Both the position numbers and the translations under genes were made by a program. Under the pieces are notes generated by a model. It made no database searches. It was not told the DNA's origin and saw nothing but the letters and a program-made list of their open reading frames with translations. From Roseiarcus sp963805295 (GTDB lineage Bacteria > Pseudomonadota > Alphaproteobacteria > Rhizobiales > Beijerinckiaceae), in the NCBI GenBank assembly GCA_963805295.1, contig CAWDTW010000116.1, positions 62,001 through 126,000 on the forward strand: a stretch of DNA of 64,000 nucleotides. Reading direction: 5' to 3'. Positions 9,267-16,051 of this stretch are shown here, in pieces. Position 1 is the first letter of the stretch, and every line of letters starts with the position of its first letter.

Positions 9267-9372
9267 GGAACGGTTTCCAAAGCTCCGCGGAACAAATTCC
9301 AAGCCAGGCGGAACGAAATCCAATCCGGATGGAACGAAATCCAAGTTTTTCGGAACGAAATCAAAATCATTT
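9267..9372 (+). repeat. Five-unit 21-bp periodic repeat (GGAACGAAATCC type)
   Basis: Five copies of a unit beginning ggaac start at 9267, 9289, 9310, 9331 and 9352, spaced 22, 21, 21 and 21 bases. The conserved part is ggaacgaaatccaa and the remaining seven bases vary. The spacing equals two helical turns, so repeated units face the same side of the DNA. That arrangement suits cooperative protein binding, but no binding protein can be named. Confidence 0.75.
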
Positions 9373-9417
9373 TTCTTCCGCGAATTGGGGCTTCTCAACG
9401 GGTTATCCCCCGAATCC

Positions 9418-9562
9418 GTAACCGGGGCAAATTCCCGGGCAGGAGCGCGGGAGGAAAAATTTCAGAAGGCCGGCGCTCGCGCAAGCGCTTGATAAGATTT
9501 AATCTCGCAACTGCAGCATTTTGCTTTGTGCAGTTGCGTGCCCGGGAATTTGCCCCGGTTAC
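9418..9562. repeat. 24-bp perfect inverted repeat with nested hairpin
   Basis: The arms are at 9418-9441 and 9539-9562 and are exact reverse complements over 24 bases, around a 97-base centre. Inside it a second perfect 9-base stem pairs 9507-9515 with 9529-9537. This could be a small non-autonomous mobile element or a large cruciform; no flanking target duplication was identified. Confidence 0.75.
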
Positions 9563-9891
9563 CCGAATCCCACAGAAAAGGCCCTCGCCGCGCCTCTTCC
9601 CGGCGAGGACCGCCTGGATGGCAGGGCCAAGCCTCGGATCAAGTCGGGGGACGGCCACCGCATTGGCCCCCGGTCGAGCCTCACCGACGGCGCCGGCCGC
9701 TCTCCGCGCATTGCCGATGTCGATCGCATCCATGGGGACGATGATAACGAATAATTTGATTTTCCAGAAGCAAATGTTCGAACAAATTTGTCGGTCCGGC
9801 CATGCCGGTCAGGTTCGCGCCTTTCGCCTCGGGGCGCCATGGCCAATTCTCGCCCTCGCGCAACGCGCTGCGTCTCATCCCTCGGTTCCGA

Positions 9892-10872
9892 TCACCGAGA
9901 TTCGGTATAAGACGCGCTTCCCCCCAGCGACGCCCCGAGCCTGTCGAGCAGGAATCCCGTTCCGCGCTCGCGCGAGCCGGCGTCGTCGTAGCCGTCGAGG
10001 AAGGCGCCCTGTTCGGTCACCTTGAGCGTCGTGCGGCCGGGTCCGACGGACTTCAATTGAAGGGTGGCGAGCGAGACAGAAATCTTCGTGTCGTCGAGAT
10101 ACATCTCGTAAGTGTAGACGATCCTCTCGTTGGCGACGATGTCGTGGTAGACGGCGTCAAAGGTCGAAACGACGCCGCCTTCCCAGCGGCCTTTAAGGCG
10201 CTCGCGCCCTCCGACGCGGAAGTCCATGCTGCGCTCGATCTGCCGCCACTGGCCGTCCTCGCCGCCGAACCATTTGGCTTTCGCCGCCGCGTCCGACAGC
10301 GCGTGAAACACGCGCTCGACCGGCGCGTCGTAGGTGCGCTCCAGCGTGAAGGCCGCGTGGACGACGGAGCGAGCCGATTTACCGGGGATCTGCATGCGCG
10401 CGACCTCGGTAACGAGCTTGTCGAGCGTCTGCGCCCACCCTTCCGGCGCGCCCTCCGCCATCCAGGCCGCGTCCGGGTCGAGCACGGTATAGGTCTGGGT
10501 GACGTCGATCCGTGTGCCGCCGAGGGCGTCGGCGAAAGTCGCCATGGTATACGCCCGGAATAGCGCGTGGCCCTTGACGTCTTCGACGATGAGATCGAGC
10601 GCGAGCCGGTCGAATTCGGAGACTTCCACGAATTTGCCGCGCGCCCAGTGCTCGGCGCCGTCTGGCGCGCGCATGAGGACTTCGAACGGTCCGCCGACAT
10701 GCATCCGCACATTCGCCTGCGGCACGGTGAAGCCGGTCGGCGCGAACCAGCGCTTCACATGCTCGGCCGCACTCCAGGCTTTGAAGACGAGTTCGCGCGG
10801 GGCGTGCAGCGTGCGCGAAATGCGCACCGGCGGGGGCTCGAGGGGAAGGGTTCGTTCAACTGTCTTGGCCAT
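9892..10872 (-). CDS. Tandem SRPBCC (AHSA1) domain protein
   Basis: A 326-residue protein with two AHSA1-type SRPBCC domains: one at about 15-165 (signature T-L-H-A-P-R-E-L-V-F-K-A-W and R-W-F-A-P-T-G-F) and one at about 175-310 (T-L-E-R-T-Y-D-A-P-V-E-R-V-F-H-A-L and K-W-F-G-G-E-D). These helix-grip folds bind hydrophobic ligands or act as polyketide/xenobiotic-handling or chaperone-related proteins, and most are uncharacterised. The start lies 17 bases inside the end of the ArsR gene, so the two are one operon, a pairing very common in bacteria. Two domains in one chain suggests fusion of an originally duplicated gene. Confidence 0.88.
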   Translation of the reverse strand: MAKTVERTLPLEPPPVRISRTLHAPRELVFKAWSAAEHVKRWFAPTGFTVPQANVRMHVGGPFEVLMRAPDGAEHWARGKFVEVSEFDRLALDLIVEDVKGHALFRAYTMATFADALGGTRIDVTQTYTVLDPDAAWMAEGAPEGWAQTLDKLVTEVARMQIPGKSARSVVHAAFTLERTYDAPVERVFHALSDAAAKAKWFGGEDGQWRQIERSMDFRVGGRERLKGRWEGGVVSTFDAVYHDIVANERIVYTYEMYLDDTKISVSLATLQLKSVGPGRTTLKVTEQGAFLDGYDDAGSRERGTGFLLDRLGASLGGSASYTESR

Positions 10873-11212
10873 CGGCGGCTCCTTCGATTTTGAGGGTTGC
10901 GAGATAGTCCCCCAGCCGGTCGAGGCGGCGCTCCCATTCGATGCGCCGGTCGTTGATCCATCGCTCGGCCAGGCTCAGCGCCTCCGGATTGATGCGGCAG
11001 GTGCGCACCCGGCCTGACTTCTGCGAGCGCACCAGGCCGGAGGCCTCGAGCACGGCCAGATGCTGCATCACCGCCGGCAGCGACATTTTTAGCGGCCGCG
11101 CGAGTTCGCTGACCGAAATGGGCTCGCGCGTCAGCCGCTCGACGATTTGCCGCCGGGTCGGATCGGCGAGGGCCTGGAAGGCGAGGTCGAGGGCCTGCGA
11201 TTGGTTAAGCAT
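10856..11212 (-). CDS. ArsR/SmtB-family transcriptional regulator
   Basis: A small winged-helix repressor of about 118 residues from the ATG at 11212 (an ATG five codons upstream, 11227, is also possible). It shows the family's L-A-D-P-T-R-R-Q-I-V-E-R-L helix and the recognition helix region S-V-S-E-L-A-R-P-L-K-M-S-L-P-A-V-M-Q-H-L. It lacks the C-x-C metal-binding pair of ArsR/SmtB metal sensors, as is usual for those paired with AHSA1 genes. It overlaps the SRPBCC gene and likely represses the operon through the inverted repeat at its own start. Confidence 0.9.
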   Translation of the reverse strand: MLNQSQALDLAFQALADPTRRQIVERLTREPISVSELARPLKMSLPAVMQHLAVLEASGLVRSQKSGRVRTCRINPEALSLAERWINDRRIEWERRLDRLGDYLATLKIEGAADGQDS

Positions 11213-11214
11213 AC

Positions 11215-11244
11215 GCTTTAGTATCACGACGCGAATAGTAAAGC
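11215..11244. promoter_or_regulatory. Candidate ArsR operator
   Basis: An inverted repeat pairs gctttagtat (11215-11224) with atagtaaagc (11235-11244), with one mismatch and a 10-base spacer. It sits immediately upstream of the ArsR start, the expected place for autorepression. Confidence 0.5.
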
Positions 11245-11276
11245 AAGGGGTTTAGTGTTGTGCCGAGAGCCTCGCG

Positions 11277-11326
11277 TCCCCTCGTCCTGAGGCGCCCGCG
11301 CAGCGGGCCTGGAAGGGCGAGGGGAC
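11277..11326. repeat. REP-like stem-loop (CTCGTCCTGAGG type), possible terminator
   Basis: The segment contains cccctcgtcctgagg, a gcccgcgcagcgggc hairpin and agggcgagggg, a palindromic form seen repeatedly between genes of this order. It lies just downstream of coaD (minus strand) and could act as its terminator. A related unit occurs near 43009. Confidence 0.55.
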
Positions 11327-11328
11327 CG

Positions 11329-11832
11329 CTAAGCCTCCTTGGCGAATTTCGCCTTCAGCGCCGCCACCACGTTCGGGGGCGCGAAGGGGGATGCGTCGCC
11401 GCCCATGGAGGCGATCTGGCGCACCAGCGTGGCGGTGATCGGCCTCACCGGCGAGGAGGCGGGCAGGAACACGGTGCGCAGCTCCGGCGCCATTGCGCCG
11501 TTCATGCCAGCCATCTGCATTTCGAAGTCGAAGTCGGTCGAGTTGCGCAGGCCCCGCACGATCAGCGTCGCCCCCGCCGCCCGCGCGGCCTCGACCGCGA
11601 GCCCGGTGAAGCTGACCACCTCGAGCGCGCACGAGTTCTGCTTGGCGATCGGCCCCGCCGCCTCGCGGATGAGGTCGAGCCGCTCCTGGATGGTGAACAG
11701 GCCTTCCTTATTCGGATTGGAGCCGACGCCGATCACCAGCCGGTCGCAGAGCGCGGCGGCGTGCTCGACCACGTCGAGGTGCCCGTTGGTCATCGGGTCG
11801 AACGAGCCGGAGAAGAAGCCTGTGCGGACCAT
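11329..11832 (-). CDS. coaD: Phosphopantetheine adenylyltransferase
   Basis: A 167-residue nucleotidyltransferase that makes dephospho-CoA from 4'-phosphopantetheine and ATP, the penultimate step of CoA synthesis. The T-x-G-H signature lies in S-F-D-P-M-T-N-G-H-L-D (about 10-20), R-G-L-R-N-S-T-D-F-D-F-E binds phosphopantetheine, and the late I-T-A-T-L-V-R-Q-I-A block replaces the usual I-S-S-T-x-V-R. Length is normal. In many Hyphomicrobiales coaD lies close to gyrA; here about 9 kb of other genes separates them. Confidence 0.96.
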   Translation of the reverse strand: MVRTGFFSGSFDPMTNGHLDVVEHAAALCDRLVIGVGSNPNKEGLFTIQERLDLIREAAGPIAKQNSCALEVVSFTGLAVEAARAAGATLIVRGLRNSTDFDFEMQMAGMNGAMAPELRTVFLPASSPVRPITATLVRQIASMGGDASPFAPPNVVAALKAKFAKEA

Positions 11833-12023
11833 GCGCCGAAAGCCCTAGCCCGCGCCGCCCGCCGCGGCAAGGGCCGGCGGCCCGCGCGGACGTCGCCGGG
11901 GCGCGGGCGCAAGCCGGCATTCACCAGTTCCCCAAGGCGGCGCGGACGAATTCCTGCGTGTTTGGTATTGTCCGGGCGTCGCGGCGCTCTCGATGCGCCG
12001 TTGGCCTTTCCCGCGAGGAGCCC

Positions 12024-12440
12024 ATGAAAGCAACGGCCGCCGCAATCATAGTCTCATGCCTGGCGATCGCCCCCGCCGCGGCGCAGAACGTTCCCTCGCC
12101 CAACGAGGCGAAGGTCATCACGATCAACGCCAATTTCCAACTGTCCGTCCCGATCGAGGCTTCGGCCACCACAGCCGATATCGCCAAGGCGCTCGCCCAA
12201 GCGAACGACGCGTTGACCGACCTTGCGGAGCGCCAGTGCGACCTGATGGCCGCCTCGTTCAAGCGCGAGTGTCGCGTCGTCCAGATCAACCTCGGCGCCA
12301 ATCTCAACGGACGGCGCTTCGCCCAGCAATTCATCGACGAGGCCAACTCGGCGCGACGGGTCGCGAACGCCAACATGAACTTGACGATGGAGCTGTTCAC
12401 GCGGGCCGATGGGGCCACAGCGGCGCCGGCGGCGAAGTAG
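12024..12440 (+). CDS. Secreted protein of unknown function
   Basis: A 138-residue protein starting at the ATG at 12024 behind a GAGGAG ribosome site; a longer frame from 11958 lacks such a site. It begins with a Sec signal peptide (M-K-A-T-A-A-A-I-I-V-S-C-L-A-I-A-P-A-A-A, cleavage after A-A-A-Q or nearby). The mature part has two cysteines (R-Q-C-D and R-E-C-R) that could form a periplasmic disulfide and ends Ala-rich. No family was recognised. An OsmC remnant follows directly, so the gene may once have had another neighbour. Confidence 0.7.
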   Translation: MKATAAAIIVSCLAIAPAAAQNVPSPNEAKVITINANFQLSVPIEASATTADIAKALAQANDALTDLAERQCDLMAASFKRECRVVQINLGANLNGRRFAQQFIDEANSARRVANANMNLTMELFTRADGATAAPAAK

Positions 12441-12695
12441 CCCGCCGCCCGGCGGCGGCGATGGGCGTGGCGCTGCGCGCGGGCCGGGTGCGGGCCGAAG
12501 GCGATCTCGATTTCCGCGGAACGCTCGGGGTCGCGACGGACGCGCCGGTCGGCTTTGCCGACATCCGCCTGACCTTCGAGCTCGAGACCGACGGATGAGC
12601 TCGATGCGCTCGTGAAGCTGACCGAGCTCTACTGCGGCGTCTTGCAGACGCCGAGGCGCCCGCCGGCGATCGAAACGAAGCTCGTGCGGGCGTAG
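12441..12695 (+). pseudogene. OsmC-family protein, 3' remnant
   Basis: Two frames together encode the C-terminal part of an OsmC-type peroxiredoxin: R-A-G-R-V-R-A-E-G-D-L-D-F-R-G-T-L-G and V-G-F-A-D-I-R-L-T-F-E-L in one frame up to the TGA at 12596-12598, then E-L-D-A-L-V-K-L-T-E-L-Y-C-G-V-L-Q-T ending at 12695 in another. The second conserved cysteine of the family is the Cys in L-Y-C-G. The first half of the protein, with the other catalytic Cys, is missing. This is a truncated and shifted remnant, not a working gene. Confidence 0.7.
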
Positions 12696-12868
12696 CGTTC
12701 GAAGCCTGGCTCCTGACGGCGGAAATCCGACACTTGGCCTTTGGCGTGTCGGGCGCACAGACGCCGTGGGAAGAGCTTCGATCCGGTTTCGCGGGTTCAG
12801 CGCCTCGGCGCCACAAGGACGGCGCTTTCGCCCAGGATTGTGCAGGGTGCTCCTCGGGAGGAGAACCT

Positions 12869-14551
12869 ATGGCCCCTCCAGTTCACCCCGTGCAGGTGTC
12901 CCGCTACGAGGAGACCTTTCTCACCCTAACGGCGCGGGAAATGGAACGGCTGCGGCGCTTCGGGACGCCGCACAAATACGCGGACGGCGAAAGGCTGATC
13001 GAGACAGGAAAGGCGGTCCCCGGCGCGTTCGTGGTGCTCTCCGGCGTCGTTGCGGTCAGCGAGCGCGACGGCCTGGGTCATACGACGCCGATCGCCGAGG
13101 AGGGAGTTGGGCAATTCCTCGGCGAAGTCGGTCTGCTTTCTGGAAACGCGTCGCTGGTCGACGCAACGGCCGAGGGTGAAGTCGAGGCGCTGCTCATACC
13201 GTCCGACAAGTTGCGGTCCCTGCTGATCGCCGAGGCGGATCTCGGCGAGCGGATCATGCGCGCGCTCATCCTTCGGCGGGTGGCCCTCCTCCAGGGAGGC
13301 GCGGGCGGAGTCGTTTTGATCGGGTCGCCGGCCGCTGCGGACGTCATCCGCCTGCAGGGCTTTCTCGCCAGAAACGGCTATCCGCAGCGCTTACTCGATC
13401 CGGCGACGGATCCCGAAGCGAAAGAGGTGATCGCCCGCTATGCGGACGTTGCGGGCGGGTTTCCTCTGGCGGTGTGTCCCGACGGCAAGGTGCTCGGCAA
13501 TCCCGCGGAGACTGCGCTCGCCCGCCAGATCGGACTGACGGTCCCCTGGCGACCGAACTTCCTCTACGACGTGGCCGTCGTCGGCGCTGGTCCGGCGGGC
13601 CTTTCGACCGCGGTCTACGCCGCGTCTGAAGGCCTGTCGGTGGCCGTGCTCGATGCACGCGCTTACGGCGGCCAGGCCGGCGCCAGCGCCCGCATCGAGA
13701 ACTACCTCGGCTTCCCCACCGGAATATCCGGTCAGGCTCTCGCGGCTCGCGCCTTCATCCAGGCGCTGAAGTTCGGCGCGGACATCATGATCCCCGTCGC
13801 GGCGAAGACGCTGGATTGCTCGCGCGCCGACGGCGCCTTGGCGCTCGAGATGCAGGACGGCGACCGCTTGAAGGCTCGGACGGTCGTTGTGGCGAGCGGC
13901 GCCCGTTATCGCCGCCCGGCGATCCCCGACATCGCGCGCTTCGAAGGTCGCGGCGTCTGGTATTGGGCGTCGCCGATCGAGGCCCGCTTGTGCGCCGGTG
14001 AGGAAGTCGCTCTCGTCGGCGGTGGCAATTCGGCGGGCCAGGCGGCCGTCTTTCTCTCCGCGCATGTCTCGAAGGTGCGAATGATGGTGCGAGGCTCGGG
14101 GCTCGCCGAGAGCATGTCGCGCTATCTGATCGACCGGATCGCGGCCACTCCGAATATCGAGCTCATGACGGAGACGGAAATCGTCGCTCTCAGCGGTCCG
14201 CCCGACGGCGGAGTCGAAAAGGTGCGGTGGCGCAACCGGCGCTCGGGCGTCGAGACCGAGGCCCCGATCCGCAATGTCTTCCTTTTCATCGGCGCCGACC
14301 CCGCGACCGAGTGGCTGCAGGGCTGCGGAGTCACGCTCGACAAGTCGGGTTTCGTAACGACCGGGAGCCGGACGGGGGACGGAGCGGGGGAGTCGACGTC
14401 GCAACTCAAGTCCTCCGTGCCCGGCGTTTTCGCCGTCGGGGACGTTCGGTCCGGGTCGGTCAAGCGCGTCGGAGGGGCGATCGGCGAAGGTGCCCAGGTC
14501 GTCGCGGCGATCCATACATTCCTTTCGCATTCTCAGGCTCAGCAACCTTAA
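12869..14551 (+). CDS. cNMP-binding, thioredoxin-fold, FAD-dependent oxidoreductase fusion
   Basis: A 560-residue fusion, started at the ATG at 12869 behind GGGAGGAG. Residues 1-145 form a cyclic-nucleotide-binding domain, about 147-225 a thioredoxin/glutaredoxin-like domain without a visible C-x-x-C, and about 232-555 a thioredoxin-reductase-type flavoprotein with V-V-G-A-G-P-A-G-L (FAD), V-G-G-G-N-S-A-G-Q-A (NADPH) and G-V-F-A-V-G-D-V-R. The redox C-A-T-C of true TrxB is replaced by Y-W-A-S-P-I-E-A-R-L-C, so electrons must leave by another route. The family is widespread and uncharacterised. A UBP zinc-finger gene follows after 17 bases and is a usual partner. Confidence 0.9.
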   Translation: MAPPVHPVQVSRYEETFLTLTAREMERLRRFGTPHKYADGERLIETGKAVPGAFVVLSGVVAVSERDGLGHTTPIAEEGVGQFLGEVGLLSGNASLVDATAEGEVEALLIPSDKLRSLLIAEADLGERIMRALILRRVALLQGGAGGVVLIGSPAAADVIRLQGFLARNGYPQRLLDPATDPEAKEVIARYADVAGGFPLAVCPDGKVLGNPAETALARQIGLTVPWRPNFLYDVAVVGAGPAGLSTAVYAASEGLSVAVLDARAYGGQAGASARIENYLGFPTGISGQALAARAFIQALKFGADIMIPVAAKTLDCSRADGALALEMQDGDRLKARTVVVASGARYRRPAIPDIARFEGRGVWYWASPIEARLCAGEEVALVGGGNSAGQAAVFLSAHVSKVRMMVRGSGLAESMSRYLIDRIAATPNIELMTETEIVALSGPPDGGVEKVRWRNRRSGVETEAPIRNVFLFIGADPATEWLQGCGVTLDKSGFVTTGSRTGDGAGESTSQLKSSVPGVFAVGDVRSGSVKRVGGAIGEGAQVVAAIHTFLSHSQAQQP

Positions 14552-14568
14552 CAGCGGGATGAGACGTC

Positions 14569-14877
14569 ATGTCGAAGACCTGCACGCATTTGCGCACGAT
14601 ACACGACGTGATCCCGAGCGCGCTCGGCTGCGAGGAGTGCCTGAAGATAGGCCAGGCCTGGGTTCATCTCCGGATTTGCCGCGCATGCGGGCATGTCGGG
14701 TGCTGCGACCAATCTCCGGGACGCCATGCGACCAGGCATTTCCAAGCGACCCGCCATCCCATCATCGAGGGTTATGACCCGCCGGAAGGATGGGGATGGT
14801 GTTACGTCGATGAGGTCATGTTCGACCTCTCTGATCGCATCACGCCGCACCCCGGGCCGATCCCCCGTTTCTACTAG
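14569..14877 (+). CDS. UBP-type zinc-finger protein
   Basis: A 102-residue protein made almost entirely of a ubiquitin-carboxyl-hydrolase-type (UBP/ZnF) zinc finger. Metal ligands are visible in C-T-H, C-E-E-C, C-R-A-C-G-H-V-G-C-C-D and the histidines of R-H-A-T-R-H and A-T-R-H-P-I. In eukaryotes the domain binds the free C-terminus of ubiquitin; bacteria have no ubiquitin, so the ligand here is unknown. It is 17 bases downstream of the cNMP-flavoprotein gene, indicating a two-gene operon. The pairing suggests a joint redox or signalling role, which is inference. Confidence 0.85.
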   Translation: MSKTCTHLRTIHDVIPSALGCEECLKIGQAWVHLRICRACGHVGCCDQSPGRHATRHFQATRHPIIEGYDPPEGWGWCYVDEVMFDLSDRITPHPGPIPRFY

Positions 14878-15197
14878 ACGCGAACTTTGGGAAGCGGGCG
14901 GTCGCTGGGGCGCGCCCCGTTTCGGTTCGCATCATCCTCGCCTATCGGCGCTGCGGTCGGCAAGACCGAGATCGCCGTGTCAAGTCGGAAATACGGTGAA
15001 ACTTTGGGCACAATCAGCAAAGTTCGCCCTTGCCGAGAAAGGCAGATTTGGGCAAGATAACGCTTGGAACCGCGGGTGTCGGTGAATGTCCTCGAAATTC
15101 GGAAGCGCGGAGGAGGCTTGCCGGCGCCTGTCGACGCAAGCGAAGAAGGTGACGACGCGAACGCGGACCCAGCGACAACACTTAGGGAGGAGTCGCC
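14878..15197. other. Intergenic, promoter of the monoheme gene expected
   Basis: No gene is seen in these 320 bases. A strong ribosome site (AGGGAGGAG) for the next gene lies at 15184-15192. No confident terminator, FNR-type or other operator could be picked out. Confidence 0.5.
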
Positions 15198-15455
15198 ATG
15201 AGCAGTAAAGAAGGTTCAAGCGCTATATTTCCTTTGACGGCGGTGTGCGGCGCAGCCGGCTTGGCAGCGGCGATAATTGTCCTGGGCGCGGTCACGCTCT
15301 CGCCTCGTCAGGCGCAGGCCACACAGCAGTTTGCGAAGGAGACAGGGCTTCCTTGCGGGAAATGCCACGTAAATCCCGCGGGGGGAGGAGCAGAAAACGC
15401 GTTTGGCAAGGCATTCGCGGCCAATGGCAACAAACTCCCAAAGGAAAAGAAGTAG
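15198..15455 (+). CDS. Membrane-anchored monoheme c-type cytochrome-like protein
   Basis: An 85-residue protein with one N-terminal hydrophobic helix (about 10-33, Ala/Val/Ile-rich) and a single heme c motif C-G-K-C-H at about 53-57, followed by V-N-P-A-G-G-G and a basic tail. The context T-G-L-P-C-G-K-C-H-V-N-P-A-G-G-G is a recurring motif of small cytochromes found near extracellular electron-transfer genes, as far as recalled. The sixth heme ligand is not obvious. It faces the pioAB-like pair tail-to-tail across 596 bases. A role passing electrons to or from the periplasmic side of that conduit is plausible but not shown. Confidence 0.75.
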   Translation: MSSKEGSSAIFPLTAVCGAAGLAAAIIVLGAVTLSPRQAQATQQFAKETGLPCGKCHVNPAGGGAENAFGKAFAANGNKLPKEKK

Positions 15456-16051
15456 GAAACTTCAGGTCAATCGTAGGTCTTCAGCCGCGCTTCGCCGCGC
15501 CGACGTGGCCGGCGCGACAAGAGGCTCTATGCCCGTGAGACGCTTCCGCACGGGCGTCGCCTGCCAGCGGAAGCGCCGCCGATTCGCCGCGAACGCGAAG
15601 CCGGGAGCGGGCCGCCTTCAGGGCCGATCGCCGCGGCGCTAAACCGTGGCGGAAGGCAGTCGCGCCGATCCTGACGAAAGCCTCGCCCGGACGGTTCCCG
15701 TGCGCGCTGGAGGCGGTTCGGCGGGTTCCGCGTCTCGACAGCGTGTCCGCTCCCTTGCCGCGTCTGCGCTTCACGCCGGAAGTCACGATTGATTCCGCAC
15801 TTGGATTTTCAAGGGCGCGAAGGACAACTGACAAAGCGCCGAAGCGAGGACTGCCGATTGCGGGGGTCTGCTGAAGATGACGATGCCGGATCGAAGCGCG
15901 GGCGCGGCCTCGCTTTCCGTTATCTGCCGCCTCGGAGGAGCGCTGATAAAGGTGGTGTTTTGTCGCAGGCCCCGTCGCCGAAAAAAACGCGGCAATCGAT
16001 CAGAGTTGCTGTTTCTCGCTCCCCTGGCGCCAACCGACGCTCCCGCCTCGC
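15456..16051. other. Intergenic between converging cytochrome and pioB genes
   Basis: No credible gene was found in these 596 bases on either strand. PioC-like high-potential iron-sulfur protein genes often follow pioB, but no four-cysteine HiPIP motif is present here. Confidence 0.6.

Larger units (their letters stand above)
9036..9891. other. Repeat-rich intergenic region
   Basis: No credible gene is present in these 856 bases. The region holds an 18-base segment shared with position 25188, a 21-base periodic repeat and a 24-base inverted repeat with a nested hairpin (listed separately). Frames crossing it are Arg/Pro-rich and change composition at the repeats, so they are not called. Confidence 0.7.

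Noticed and set aside
9267..9372. Possible CRISPR array
   Set aside because: Five 21-base units without unique spacers and no cas genes; this is a periodic repeat, not a CRISPR.
15456..16051. Search for a PioC-type HiPIP downstream of pioB
   Set aside because: No four-cysteine cluster in any frame, so the third pio gene is absent here.
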